Assembly (NCBI GenBank): GCA_012512265.1
Contig: JAAZEM010000062.1
Span: 1 to 58,060, forward strand
Source of the DNA: Armatimonadota bacterium
GTDB taxonomy: Bacteria; Armatimonadota; JAAZEB01
Length of the DNA: 58,060 nucleotides
Reading direction: 5' to 3'
Part shown: positions 42,390-51,621 of the stretch, one piece after another
Layout of the letters: every line of letters starts with the position of its first letter
Position numbering within the stretch: the first letter of the stretch is position 1
The notes under the pieces: model-generated
What the model was told of the DNA's origin: nothing
What the model saw: only the letters and a program-made list of their open reading frames with translations
Databases searched by the model: none
Made by a program: the position numbers and the translations under genes

Positions 42390-44246
42390 ATGAGACAGGA
42401 TCGCATCTGGCTCGGAGCCATCTCGCTGTTCTTGGGGCTTGCCGTGGCGGTGGTGCCGGCGGCGAGCGAGGAGCCAGCGGTAGAGGATGAAGAAGAGGTT
42501 GTGGTCACGGCGCAACGCCGGAAAGAGACGCGAACGGAGGTGCCGGCGAGCCTGAGCGTGATCACGCGGCGAGAGATCGAGCGTTCAAACGCTCAGAACC
42601 TGGTCGACTTGCTGGTTCGCGAGCCGGGCGTCTTCGTGAGCCGCCAGGGCGGGCTGGGCTACGGCGGGAGCATTCAGGTGCGGGGTTTGGGGGGCAACCC
42701 GCCGGTTGGCAGCCTGGTCTTGATCGACGGCCACCCCGATTTCATGGGGATCATGGGCCACTCGATGCCAAGCGCCTACCTGGTGGATCACGTGGAGCGG
42801 GTGGAGATCCTGCGCGGGCCGGCTTCAACGCTCTATGGCACCAACGCCGCCGGAGGGCTGATCCATATTGTGACGCGCCGCCCGGAAGGGGAGGGGGCTT
42901 CGGCGCAGGTGTGGGCAGAGACCGGCTCGTTTGGCACGCGCAACATGCAGGGGCGCGTGGGGACCGCGATGGGCCGGTTCTCGGCCGCGTTCATGGCGGG
43001 GCATCGCGAGACAGACGGACACCTGCCCAACGGCTATGGCTGGTATCAGGCATCGAACTACGCGCTGAACGCCTGGCAACAGTGGTCGCCCCGCGTCTCG
43101 ACGCGCTTCACCGGTTCGGTAGTCCGCTACGACACCATCGACCAGCGCGCGCTGGCGACCGCCTACTGGGCCGGCACCCCCATCCCGCGCCTGCGCCAGG
43201 AGTTCAATCGCCGCGATTTCGGGGTCACGACCGACTGGACCGGCGAGCGGCGTGATTCCACGCTCTCGCTCCACTACAACCCCAGCGAGCACCGATTTGA
43301 GGACGGGTTTCACTCGACCGATTTCGTCGGCGGGCTCTCCTGGATTCAGCGCTTTCACGGTTCGGAGACGATCCGGGGGGCATGGGGCCTGGACCTGCAG
43401 CGATACGGGGGCGAGGTGAAAAGCCCGGCTCCCAGCGCCGGCCACTTCGCCCGCAGCGAGGGCGGCGTCTACGCGACCGTGGAGCGCTGTCTGGAGAGGG
43501 GCGAACGCGTATCGGCTGGCCTGCGCGTGCAGAGCATCGAGGGCTTCCGGACGCAGTGGCTTCCGAGTGTCGGTGCCGTCTGGCCCCTGGGAGAGGGAGC
43601 CGCGCGCGCCTCGCTCCGATCCGGCTTTCGCACCCCCTCCTTCCGAGAGCTCTTCCTCTTCGGCACGAACAATCCCCGGTTGCAGCCGGAGCGGACCTGG
43701 CAGGCCGAGGTGGGCTATCATCATGCCACGGAGCGCGGCGAGGTGGATCTGGCGCTCTTCCACACGCGCGCCTCGCAACTCATCCAACTTGGGGCTCGTC
43801 CTGCCGATCTGCCGGGGAAGACGCCGGTCGCGTTCGTAAACCTTCCTGTTGCGCGCCTCTACGGTGCGGAGCTTGGCCTGCGCCGCCAGCTTACGCCGTC
43901 GCTGAGTGGCTACTTCAACTACTCGCTCCTCGATCCCGGCGAGGCCTGCGCCTACAACGCGGAGCACAAGGTGAATCTGGGCGCCGACTACTCCTGGGGC
44001 CGGCTCCGCCTGGCGACCGACATCCAGTGGCTGGATCGGATCTGGGGCGTGGATGCGCAGCGCCAAACGGTGCGCCTGCCTGGCTTCTGGCTGGTTGGCC
44101 TGAAAGCCACCTACGCCATCAACCGCGACTACGAGGCGTGGCTGGGGGTGGATAACCTCTTCGACAAGGCATACACCCTGGATCCCTCGTTCCCGTACGC
44201 GATGCCGGGAAGGGCCCTCTATGCCGGGGTGCGGGCGCGAACGTGA
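42390..44246 (+). CDS. TonB-dependent outer membrane receptor
   Basis: A 618-residue outer membrane transporter that imports a scarce, bulky or metal-bound nutrient with energy from TonB. It has a signal peptide (MRQDRIWLGAISLFLGLAVAVVPAAS region), a TonB-box-like EEEVVVTAQRR, a plug domain (TEVPASLSVITRREIERS; RGPASTLYGTNAAGGLIHI), and a C-terminal beta-barrel of aromatic strands ending in the family-like ALYAGVRART. It is on the short side for receptors, closest in length to BtuB-like ones. RBS AGGAGGCAGGAG. The next two genes overlap in frame coupling, so all three probably serve one uptake pathway. The substrate is unknown; metal or cofactor is inference from FmdE. Confidence 0.92.
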   Translation: MRQDRIWLGAISLFLGLAVAVVPAASEEPAVEDEEEVVVTAQRRKETRTEVPASLSVITRREIERSNAQNLVDLLVREPGVFVSRQGGLGYGGSIQVRGLGGNPPVGSLVLIDGHPDFMGIMGHSMPSAYLVDHVERVEILRGPASTLYGTNAAGGLIHIVTRRPEGEGASAQVWAETGSFGTRNMQGRVGTAMGRFSAAFMAGHRETDGHLPNGYGWYQASNYALNAWQQWSPRVSTRFTGSVVRYDTIDQRALATAYWAGTPIPRLRQEFNRRDFGVTTDWTGERRDSTLSLHYNPSEHRFEDGFHSTDFVGGLSWIQRFHGSETIRGAWGLDLQRYGGEVKSPAPSAGHFARSEGGVYATVERCLERGERVSAGLRVQSIEGFRTQWLPSVGAVWPLGEGAARASLRSGFRTPSFRELFLFGTNNPRLQPERTWQAEVGYHHATERGEVDLALFHTRASQLIQLGARPADLPGKTPVAFVNLPVARLYGAELGLRRQLTPSLSGYFNYSLLDPGEACAYNAEHKVNLGADYSWGRLRLATDIQWLDRIWGVDAQRQTVRLPGFWLVGLKATYAINRDYEAWLGVDNLFDKAYTLDPSFPYAMPGRALYAGVRART

Positions 44247-44782
44247 GAGGCAGCGGGCAGATGGCGGAAGAAGCGGGCCGGGAGTCTGAGCCGGGGCGAG
44301 AGAAGGTCCTGGCGGCGTTGATGGGGGCGCTGGCCGTGGCGTTGCCTCAGGCGTTCCATTTGGTGGGACTGGGATCCCTCTTCTTGCCCATGCACCTTCC
44401 GGTGGCGCTGGCCGGTTTCGTGGTGCGCCCCGGACTGGCGGCGAGCGTGGGAGTCTTGGCCCCCGTGCTCTCCACGTTGATCACCGGCATGCCGCCGGTG
44501 CCTTTGGTGCCGGTGATGGCGGCGGAGCTGGCCACGCTGGGCGCCGTGGCGTCGCTCCTCGCGCGCAAGCTGCGCCTGCCGGTGTGGGTGGCCCTCCCCG
44601 GAGCCATCGCGGCGCGGATGGCGGTGACGGCGCTCTTGATCACGGTGGCCGGTCGATGGCTTGGCCTCCCGCCGAAGATGACGGCGGCTGGCTGGATTGC
44701 CGGCGGTGCGCCAGGCATCCTCTTGCAGTTGGTGGCGGTGCCGTTGGCGCTGCGGCTGTTGCGGGAGAGGGGAGTGCGATGA
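44243..44782 (+). CDS. Small integral membrane protein, ECF transporter S-component-like
   Basis: A 179-residue protein with about five or six hydrophobic helices. The segment LPMHLPVALAGFVVRPGLAA followed by LAPVLSTLITGMPPVP matches the pattern of ECF transporter substrate-binding (S) proteins, which bind vitamins or metals and use shared EcfAT energising units (not in the window). The GTG start overlaps the TonB receptor stop by 4 bp; an ATG at 44261 is the alternative. Its own stop overlaps the FmdE start (ATGA). Position suggests that it is the inner-membrane step for the ligand brought in by the TonB receptor. Confidence 0.75.
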   Translation: MRGSGQMAEEAGRESEPGREKVLAALMGALAVALPQAFHLVGLGSLFLPMHLPVALAGFVVRPGLAASVGVLAPVLSTLITGMPPVPLVPVMAAELATLGAVASLLARKLRLPVWVALPGAIAARMAVTALLITVAGRWLGLPPKMTAAGWIAGGAPGILLQLVAVPLALRLLRERGVR

Positions 44783-45189
44783 ATGAACTAGACCGGGCAG
44801 AGGAGTTCCACGGGCACCTGGGGCCGTGGCTGGTTGTCGGCATGCGCGTGGGCCAGGCGGCACTCGAACGCGTGGATGCGCGGAAGTACTTCGGAGTGCG
44901 CGTGGAGGTGGCCGTGCCGCCCGCGCCCCCCGTCTCGTGCCTGGTGGATGGGCTTCAACTGGGCACGGGCGCGACCACAGGCAAGGCGAATCTGGTGGTG
45001 AGCCGCGCCGATTCGCCCCGCGTGCGCGTGATCAATACCGAAACCGGCCGGAGCGCCACGATCGCCTTCGCCGAGGGGCTTCCCGCCAAACTGGCAGCCT
45101 GGTTGAAGGAAGAGGGCGACCGGGCTGCCGCCCGGCGCGTGTTGGAAGCGCCGCTGGAGGAGCTCTGCGCGATCGTGCCCGAGCCCTGA
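44779..45189 (+). CDS. FmdE family protein (formylmethanofuran dehydrogenase subunit E-like)
   Basis: A 136-residue protein of the FmdE family, with the signature FHGHLGPWLVVGMRVG at residues 9-24 and the conserved CLVDGLQLGTGATTGKANL around residues 55-73. Its Cys, His and Gly pattern suits metal binding; single-domain forms are found in many bacteria without methanofuran pathways, often beside transporters. Starts with ATG in a 4-bp overlap with the preceding gene and a GAGGGGAG RBS. No zinc-ribbon C-terminus as in some archaeal forms. It may act as metal or cofactor carrier for the neighbouring import system; unproven. Confidence 0.88.
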   Translation: MNELDRAEEFHGHLGPWLVVGMRVGQAALERVDARKYFGVRVEVAVPPAPPVSCLVDGLQLGTGATTGKANLVVSRADSPRVRVINTETGRSATIAFAEGLPAKLAAWLKEEGDRAAARRVLEAPLEELCAIVPEP

Positions 45190-45219
45190 CGCGGTGCGCT
45201 CGCCTGGGGGCCGGCGCGC

Positions 45220-46023
45220 TTAGTAGCCCGCGGTGGAGTAGGCGACCAGGATGCTCACCCGGCGGTTGGAGTAGTGCCGGGGGTCTCTTGGGCGCAGCGG
45301 TTTCCGGTCGGCATAGCCGCGCACCGCGAGGACTTGCCTGGGGCGCAGGCCGCTGGCCTCCATCGCCCGGCGTGCCGCGTTGGCCCGGTCGGCGGAGAGC
45401 TCCCAGTTGGAGTAGTGTGGCTCGCTGACCAGCGGGAGAGAGTCGGTGTGCCCCTCGATCACGATCGGGTTGTTCACGTCGCGCAGCTGCTTCGCGATCA
45501 CGCCGAGCAGGTGGCGCGTGTGCGGCTTGAGCTTTGCGCTCCCGCTGTCGAAGAAGAGCGAGGATCGCTTCTCAATCAGCTCGATGCGCAGGCCTTCCCG
45601 GGTGAGCGTGACAGAGACGCTGTCGCGCAGCGACTTGAGCTCCGGCAGCCGCTCCATCTCCTCGACGATCGCCTGCTGCACCTCGCGAAGCTGCTCCTCC
45701 TTCGACTTGACGCCGCCGCCCTTGCCGGCAGGAATGGGAGCCGCGCCTCCGGTGAGGATGCCCATGGCATCGCCAGTGGCGAACGGGCTCCGGCCGTGGC
45801 GCACCGCCCTGCTGAAGCCAATAGGGTCTTTGAAGTAGGCCTCAATCGCCTCGCGAACCGGCTTGCTCAGCCCCACGATCCACATGACAAGGAAGAACGC
45901 CATCAGCGCCGTGACGAAGTCAGCATAGGCGACCTTCCAGGCGCCGCTGTGGTGCCGTACCACCTGCTTCTTGCGCACGATGCGGATGATCGGCGGGTTG
46001 TCCTTCCCCATGCCTTCGGCCAC
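45220..46023 (-). CDS. motB: Flagellar motor stator protein MotB
   Basis: Stator subunit that anchors the motor to peptidoglycan and forms the ion channel with MotA. The 267-residue protein has one N-terminal membrane helix with the essential Asp (WKVAYADFVTALMAFFLVMW), a plug-like linker, and the C-terminal OmpA-like domain (FFDSGSAKLKPHTRHLL; IEGHTDSLPLVSEPHYSNWELSADRANAARR). Starts at GTG 46023 with GGGAGGAG 7 nt upstream, in preference to the ATG at 46011. Follows motA by 68 bp. No other flagellar gene is in the window. Confidence 0.94.
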   Translation of the reverse strand: MAEGMGKDNPPIIRIVRKKQVVRHHSGAWKVAYADFVTALMAFFLVMWIVGLSKPVREAIEAYFKDPIGFSRAVRHGRSPFATGDAMGILTGGAAPIPAGKGGGVKSKEEQLREVQQAIVEEMERLPELKSLRDSVSVTLTREGLRIELIEKRSSLFFDSGSAKLKPHTRHLLGVIAKQLRDVNNPIVIEGHTDSLPLVSEPHYSNWELSADRANAARRAMEASGLRPRQVLAVRGYADRKPLRPRDPRHYSNRRVSILVAYSTAGY

Positions 46024-46091
46024 GCGGTTTCTCCTCCCAATGCGGTGTGTGGGCGACCGGCTGTTCCATCGCCCTCAAGCAGCGCTCTCGT

Positions 46092-46967
46092 TTATGCGGC
46101 GCGGGCAGTTGCCCGTGCACCGCTCCTCAGCGTCTCCTCCATCTCGGTGAAGGTAGGACGCACACTCGGCTCGATGTTGCGCCGGGCGAATTCGACGCCC
46201 GTGAGTGGCGCATCGCCGCGCCCGAAGGAGAGGAGCGCATACTTGATGCATGACAGGTACTGTACCTCTGAGTTGACCTGCGCCTCCATCGCGGCAGCGA
46301 TCGGCCCGAAGATGCCGTAGGAGAACAGGATGCCCAGGAAGGTGCCGACCAGGGCGGCCGCCACTTTGTGGCCGACCTCCTCCGGAGGCCCGCCAATCGC
46401 GCCCATCGTGATCACGACGCCGAGAACCGCTGCCACAATCCCAAAGCCGGGCATGGCATCCGCCACCTTCGCCATGATGTGCGACGGCCGCATCGCCTCC
46501 TCGCGCATCGTCTCGAGGTCCACGTCCATCAGCTCCATCAGGTCGTAGGTGGCCACCGAACCGCTGATCATCACCTTCATCGTGTCGGCCAGGAAGGAGA
46601 GTGCGTGGTGGTTGCTATGGAAGAAGGGGTATCTGCGGAAGAAGGAGCTCTCCTCCGGGCGCTCTACATGCTGGTCGAGAGCGACCACCCCTTCCCGGCG
46701 CGCCATCATGAACATGTCGTAGAGCATCTGGAGCAGCTCCATGTAGCGCGCCTTGGTATAGGGGTTTCCCCTCACCAGGCCAAAGATCTCCCTGAACGTC
46801 TTGGCGACAACACTCGGCGGGTTGGCAACGAGCACGCTCCCGAGGCCTGCCCCGCCGATGATGATGAACTCGCTGATCTGGACCAGTGCCGCGATCCTGC
46901 CGCCATGCATCGTATAGCCCACCACGATGCTCCCGAAGACGACAACAAGCCCCACGATCAACAGCAT
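46092..46967 (-). CDS. motA: Flagellar motor stator protein MotA
   Basis: Membrane stator subunit that converts ion flow into torque. The 291-residue protein has four hydrophobic helices (for example LLIVGLVVVFGSIVVGY and ALVGTFLGILFSYGIFGPIAA) and a large cytoplasmic loop with charged residues; the MotA family block GFGIVAAVLGVVITMGAIGGPP precedes the last two helices. The ATG at 46967 has GAAGG upstream. Upstream gene-free DNA (46968-47247) shows no promoter or repeat I can support. Forms a two-gene unit with motB. Confidence 0.94.
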   Translation of the reverse strand: MLLIVGLVVVFGSIVVGYTMHGGRIAALVQISEFIIIGGAGLGSVLVANPPSVVAKTFREIFGLVRGNPYTKARYMELLQMLYDMFMMARREGVVALDQHVERPEESSFFRRYPFFHSNHHALSFLADTMKVMISGSVATYDLMELMDVDLETMREEAMRPSHIMAKVADAMPGFGIVAAVLGVVITMGAIGGPPEEVGHKVAAALVGTFLGILFSYGIFGPIAAAMEAQVNSEVQYLSCIKYALLSFGRGDAPLTGVEFARRNIEPSVRPTFTEMEETLRSGARATARAA

Positions 46968-47247
46968 AGTACCTTCTCGCTTCCCAGACTGGCGTCGGCC
47001 GGGGCATGAAGGGCTCATGCTGGCGCGCCTCAGCCATGGGCACGCACGCGCGGATCGCTCCCGGCTCCTGGTGGATGATAGCTCTACTTGGGGTTTCGGC
47101 TCCCGGCGGGCCATCCTTAAGCCTGTCGGAGAGGCACGGCTCTTGGACAACCGCGCGAGCGAGGCCGTTCGTGGATCCAATTCGCACACGCGAGGAGCAG
47201 GCCCACGGTGCTGGGGGACAAAGCGACCCGTGAAACGGTCATTCAGA

Positions 47248-47273
47248 GCGCCGCCGGCGAGCGCCGGCGGCGC
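47248..47273. terminator. Hairpin at the 3' side of the ADP-ribosylglycohydrolase gene
   Basis: GCGCCGCCGGCG (47248-47259) and CGCCGGCGGCGC (47262-47273) are perfect 12-bp arms with a 2-nt gap, 19 bp past the stop of the minus-strand gene. There is no T-tract. Probably a terminator or extragenic palindrome. Confidence 0.55.
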
Positions 47274-47291
47274 GGGGCTCGATTCCGCGTC

Positions 47292-48614
47292 CTATCCCTG
47301 GACGCTTGCCACCTTCTCGACCTGCGCGCACGTCCGCTGGGCGAGTTCCGAGAGACGCGTCTCCGAGAAGCCGGTGACGATTGAGTGGAGACGGTCGTTG
47401 AGGGGAGCGACCCAGGCCTCGGGAAGTGCGTTGGCGCCCAGAAGGGTTCCGAGGACGGAGCCCGCCGTCGCGCCGTTGCAGTCGGTATCCCAGCCGGCCA
47501 TGACGGCGATGCTGATCGTCTTCCCGAACTCCTTCTGGCCGTGAAGCAGGCTCATGAGGACCACCACAGCGTTGTTGATGGTGTGAACCGGATGGTAATG
47601 CCCGTACTTCTCGCGGATCCGCCGGAACGTCTCTTCCCAATCGGACGATTCCTTGCTCCAGGCCAGGACGTCGCGCACGGCCTCGGCGAGCCGGCATTCT
47701 GCCGGGATCTCGGAGAGGCCGATGGTGATCACCTCTTCGATATCGTCCACGATAAACGCGGCAGAGAGCATGGCCGCGAAGAGCATCTCGCCGTAGGCAC
47801 CGTTCTTGATGTGCGAGACCTCGGCATCGGCATAGGCCATGGCGGCGGCGCGTTCTGGCTCGCCCGGATTGACCCAGCCCCAGATATCGGCGCGGATCTG
47901 CGCGCCGATCCATTCCCGATAGGGGTTGTGGTAGCGCCCTGAGAGGGGCGGTTCGATCCCATTCACCAGGTTGCGGTAGGCGACGCGCTCGGCGGTGTAC
48001 ACCATGTGGTAGGGAAGATGCGCTAGCCATTGCCCCGCGATGGCCGCGGCATTGGGGCAAGGCCCGCTCTCCTCCAGCGTGTGCAGGCCGAGGATCGGGT
48101 AGTCCATGTCATCGTCGCGGGGCATGCAGGTGATGTTACCGCGCAGCCAGGAGGTGGCGTGTGGGGGATAACCGAGGCCGCGGTCATTATCCGGCACTGG
48201 AGGGAAGTAATCCGAAAGCGGCCAAGCGTTGCAGAAACGCAGGGTCTCCTCGATCTCCTCCTTCTTCCAGCCCTCCACCGGCTTGCCCAGGAGGCACCCT
48301 GCGGCCCGACCGAGCCATCCCCCGTAGATGCGGTCGAAAAGAAGGTCCGGCGGGAGCCAGACGGGCAGGCTACGCGGGCCCTCGGGGCGGAGCATCTGGA
48401 TCTCCTCCAGGGCGACCGGCTCGGCATAGGGGAAGTCGGACCGGGTCACAGAAGTTTGCAAGCTGGCCTGCAGTGCCGGGAGGTGCGACGGGTCGAGGTT
48501 GCCGGCAGCAATGGCATCGAGCTGGCGCTCGGCGGCGTCCACGTCGGCGCCTTCCTCGCGCAGGCTGGTGATCTCCTCACGCAGTTGCCTGATCCACGCC
48601 TCCGTCGTCAGCAT
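47292..48614 (-). CDS. ADP-ribosylglycohydrolase family protein
   Basis: A 440-residue protein of the ADP-ribosyl-(dinitrogen reductase) glycohydrolase superfamily, which removes ADP-ribose or related groups using two metal ions. After a helical N-terminal region (about 95 residues) the fold starts at DRIYGGWLGRAAGCLLGKPVEGW; metal-ligand stretches are MPRDDDMDYPILGL and the C-terminal VMAGWDTDCNGATAGSVLGTLLGA. No sign of a dinitrogenase-reductase system nearby, so the target is likely different. Families like this are often expanded in Armatimonadota and Planctomycetes (recollection). The 387-bp gap to the next gene (48615-49001) holds nothing I can support. Confidence 0.9.
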   Translation of the reverse strand: MLTTEAWIRQLREEITSLREEGADVDAAERQLDAIAAGNLDPSHLPALQASLQTSVTRSDFPYAEPVALEEIQMLRPEGPRSLPVWLPPDLLFDRIYGGWLGRAAGCLLGKPVEGWKKEEIEETLRFCNAWPLSDYFPPVPDNDRGLGYPPHATSWLRGNITCMPRDDDMDYPILGLHTLEESGPCPNAAAIAGQWLAHLPYHMVYTAERVAYRNLVNGIEPPLSGRYHNPYREWIGAQIRADIWGWVNPGEPERAAAMAYADAEVSHIKNGAYGEMLFAAMLSAAFIVDDIEEVITIGLSEIPAECRLAEAVRDVLAWSKESSDWEETFRRIREKYGHYHPVHTINNAVVVLMSLLHGQKEFGKTISIAVMAGWDTDCNGATAGSVLGTLLGANALPEAWVAPLNDRLHSIVTGFSETRLSELAQRTCAQVEKVASVQG

Positions 48615-49001
48615 CGCGCGTCTCCTTCATCCGACAGCGTGCGCGGCGGAGAGGCCGCCGGGCTTCTGGATCTGGAAGAGGGCGCTCTGCGCGCGCGGCC
48701 ACCTGGCGAGCGAGACTGGCCCGAAGCCAGCCTGTCTCCCGCGGGCCGGCGAAAACGAGCGCCGGGGCCGCCATGGACGGCGTTGGCAACGGCACGCATC
48801 GCATTGCCTCAATCAGACGCCCCTGAAGCAATTCGCTCGCCGGGTGGGGATCCCTTCTCGCTGCGAGGCGGTGGAGAGGACGAGCCCGCCAGGAGTGGAA
48901 ATACTCTCAGTATCAGACAGATCTTCCCCGAGGAAGAGGTGAGGGCGCCCTCATGCCCGTCGCCATCGTGTTCTACGGGGATCTGGGCGAGGGAATAGGC
49001 G

Positions 49002-50132
49002 ATGAAGCGCAACCGGAAGATACGAATCGGGGTGGTAGGGGGCCGTTTCGGCGCGACCTTCCAGTGGCACGAGCATCCCGGGTGCATCGTGCAGGCGGTG
49101 TGCGAGGGGAGAGAGGACCGCCGTGAGGAACTGCGGCGCGTTTATCGGTGCGACAAGGCTTACTCCACGCTGGACGAGCTGCTCCAGGACAAAGAGGTGG
49201 ACGCTGTAGCCCTCTTCACGGCTGCCCCGGACCACGCGCGCCACTCGGTGGCGTGCCTCAACGCGGGGAAGCACGTCATGAGCGCCGTGCCGGCGGCGAC
49301 CACCCTCGAGGACGCGGAGCTTCTCGCCGAGACGGTGCGCAAGACGGGGCTCACCTACATGATGGCGGAGACGAGCTACTACCACCAGGTGGTCATCTCC
49401 GCGCGCAAGTTCTACGAGGAAGGGAAGTTCGGGCAGATCTTCTACACCGAGGCGGAGTATCACCATGCCGGCATGGAGCCGCTGACGGTCAACCCAGACG
49501 GCTCGAAGACATGGCGTCATGGCCTGCCGCCGATGCTCTATCCTACGCACTGCACCGGCTATCTAGTCGGGGTCACGCGCGAGCGCCTCGTCTCAGTGAT
49601 GTGCCTGGGATGGGACAGCGGCGATCCGTTCTACAAGCCCAACCAGTATGACAATCCGTTCCAGTGCCAGACGGCGCTCTTCAAGACGGATCGTGGGAAT
49701 GCCTTTCGCGTGTGCGTCTTCTGGTATGGCGCCCACCGTGGCACCGAGCGCGGGCAGTGGTACGGTGAGAAGATGAGCCTGTTCGGCCCGCATCCCAACG
49801 GCCTTGGGCCGGTCATTGTGCGTGCGAGCCAGGAGACGGAGCGCGATGACGCCGGCTTCATTCGCCAGTCACCGACCGTCGAGGCGTACGACCAGCCAAA
49901 GTGGTGGCAGACGGAGATGCTCCCGGAGCCGCTGCGCCATGATAGCGGGCACGACGGATCGCACACCTTCCTGACGCACGAGTTCATTGATGCTCTGCAG
50001 AACGACCGCGCGCCCGCCATTGATATTCGCGAGGCGCTGGCGATGACCGTGCCGGGGATCATCGCCCATGCCTCAGCGCTGGCGGGCGGAAAGCAGATGG
50101 AGATTCCGACGTTCTTCGACCGCTGCGTATAA
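49002..50132 (+). CDS. Gfo/Idh/MocA family oxidoreductase, EKP motif absent
   Basis: A 376-residue Rossmann-fold protein of the same superfamily as 3674-4837, with GVVGGRFGATFQWHEHPGC at the N-terminus and VDAVALFTAAPDHARHSVACLNAGKHV. At the position of the usual EKP lysine it reads MSAVPAATTLED, so the classical catalytic lysine is missing. The C-terminal domain includes EYHHAGMEPLTVNPDG and a YPTHCTGYLVGV with His residues that may bind substrate or metal. It may use a different chemistry or be non-catalytic. GAGGGAA precedes the ATG. Ends at a hairpin shared with the convergent MATE gene. Confidence 0.86.
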   Translation: MKRNRKIRIGVVGGRFGATFQWHEHPGCIVQAVCEGREDRREELRRVYRCDKAYSTLDELLQDKEVDAVALFTAAPDHARHSVACLNAGKHVMSAVPAATTLEDAELLAETVRKTGLTYMMAETSYYHQVVISARKFYEEGKFGQIFYTEAEYHHAGMEPLTVNPDGSKTWRHGLPPMLYPTHCTGYLVGVTRERLVSVMCLGWDSGDPFYKPNQYDNPFQCQTALFKTDRGNAFRVCVFWYGAHRGTERGQWYGEKMSLFGPHPNGLGPVIVRASQETERDDAGFIRQSPTVEAYDQPKWWQTEMLPEPLRHDSGHDGSHTFLTHEFIDALQNDRAPAIDIREALAMTVPGIIAHASALAGGKQMEIPTFFDRCV

Positions 50133-50140
50133 CCGAAACC

Positions 50141-50169
50141 GCGGAGGAGCGTCAGTCGCGCTCCTCCGC
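50141..50169. terminator. Hairpin shared by convergent Gfo/Idh and MATE genes
   Basis: GCGGAGGAGCG (50141-50151) and CGCTCCTCCGC (50159-50169) form a perfect 11-bp stem with a 7-nt loop. It covers the last codons and stop of the MATE gene and lies 8 bp after the Gfo/Idh stop, so it can act in both directions. No T-tract. Confidence 0.6.
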
Positions 50170-51621
50170 CAGCTCCTGAGCTGGCGTGGCGTCTGGCTTT
50201 TCCCCGTCTCTGCCTGCGGCGGTGGAACCTGCTGCCAGGTGGTGCGCGCCGACAGGCCGCTTCCAGATGCCGGCGTAGTAGAGCACCATGCCCAACACGG
50301 CGGTGGCCGCCGAGCTGATCAGAATCGCGTACCACACCCCATCGACGTGTTGCAGGCGGTTGGAGAGGTACGAGGCCAGGGGCACGCGCAGCAGCCACAG
50401 CGAGAAGAGGGCCGACCCGGTCGTAATCAGCGTATGCCCCGCGCCATTGAGCACCCCGTTGCTGATGAAGATCACCGTCATGAAGATGTAGCCGCTTCCA
50501 ACGATGCGGAGGTAGCTGACGCCGAGGCGTATCACCTCCGAGTCGTTGAGGAAGATGCGCAGGATCGATTGGGGCACGGCTAGCACGATGAGCGTCGCCA
50601 GGATAGACATCGCCCCGCTCAGCACCATGCCCCACCTAAAGACATGGGGCACGCGGTCCAGCCGGCGCGCGCCGATGTTCTGCCCGACCATCGAGGTCAC
50701 CGCCATGCTGAACGTCATCGACGGGAGAAAGGAGAGCTGATCGATGCGCATGGCGGCACCGAAGGCCGCTGTGGCGTTCTCGCCGAACGCGTTCACGAAC
50801 CCGGTGACGAAGAGCATGCTAAGCGAGACGAGCGACTGGTGCGCGGCCGAGGGAAAGCCGATCTTCACCAAAAGCCCTGCCATGGGCCAATCGATGCTCA
50901 GACGGCGCCAGTCCGGCGCGACGACGTGCGATTTGATATGGAGGTAGACGAAGGTCGCCACCAGGCAGAGCCCCTGCATCACCACGCTAGCGACGGCCGT
51001 GCCGTTGAGCCCCATGCGCGGGAAGCCAAGCCATCCGAACATGAGGATGGGATCCAAAATGGCCGTCAGCGTCAGCGCGCTCGTCTGGAAGTAGAGCGGC
51101 GTCTTGGAGTCGCCCACCCCGCGGAGCATCGAGACGATCAGGAAGATGCCGATGTTGAAGGGGAGCGTCAGCAGAAAGATCCGCATGTAGCTCACGGCCA
51201 TCGGATAGACATCAGGCGCTGCCTGCATCGCCTTCATGATGGCAGGCGTCAGCAACTCGCTCAGTGGCAGCAGGAGGAGGCTGATGAGAATCGCGAGAGA
51301 GGTGGAAGTCTGGACGACGTCCTTCAACCTGCGCCAGTCGCGCGCGCCGGCGCACTGAGCGACCAGGATTCCGCTCGCCATGGTGAGGCCACCGGCAACT
51401 GCGACCAGGACAAAGAAGGCTGGGAAGCTGACGGTGATGGCGGCCAACTCGCGCTTGCCGAGAAACTTTCCCACCCAGATGGCGTTGACAATGCTATAGG
51501 CGGTCTGGATCACGTTACCGGCCAGCATCGGTATCGAGAACGCGAGGAGAAGGCGAGGGATGCTCCCGGTGGTAAGGTCGCGCCCAAACTTATCGCCGGA
51601 AGCATGCGCCGAGTCTGCCAT
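50152..51621 (-). CDS. MATE family efflux transporter
   Basis: A 489-residue membrane protein with about twelve hydrophobic helices and the two-lobe MATE layout: GSIPRLLLAFSIPMLAGNVIQ at the first helix, WVGKFLGKRELAAITVSFP, and the second lobe beginning near LLVKIGFPSAAHQSLVSLSM. Exports drugs, dyes or metabolites by Na+ or H+ antiport. The ATG at 51621 has only a distant GGAAGG upstream, so expression may be low or the start may vary. It stands between the Gfo/Idh gene and sodA as a single unit. The substrate is unknown. Confidence 0.92.
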   Translation of the reverse strand: MADSAHASGDKFGRDLTTGSIPRLLLAFSIPMLAGNVIQTAYSIVNAIWVGKFLGKRELAAITVSFPAFFVLVAVAGGLTMASGILVAQCAGARDWRRLKDVVQTSTSLAILISLLLLPLSELLTPAIMKAMQAAPDVYPMAVSYMRIFLLTLPFNIGIFLIVSMLRGVGDSKTPLYFQTSALTLTAILDPILMFGWLGFPRMGLNGTAVASVVMQGLCLVATFVYLHIKSHVVAPDWRRLSIDWPMAGLLVKIGFPSAAHQSLVSLSMLFVTGFVNAFGENATAAFGAAMRIDQLSFLPSMTFSMAVTSMVGQNIGARRLDRVPHVFRWGMVLSGAMSILATLIVLAVPQSILRIFLNDSEVIRLGVSYLRIVGSGYIFMTVIFISNGVLNGAGHTLITTGSALFSLWLLRVPLASYLSNRLQHVDGVWYAILISSAATAVLGMVLYYAGIWKRPVGAHHLAAGSTAAGRDGEKPDATPAQELAEERD

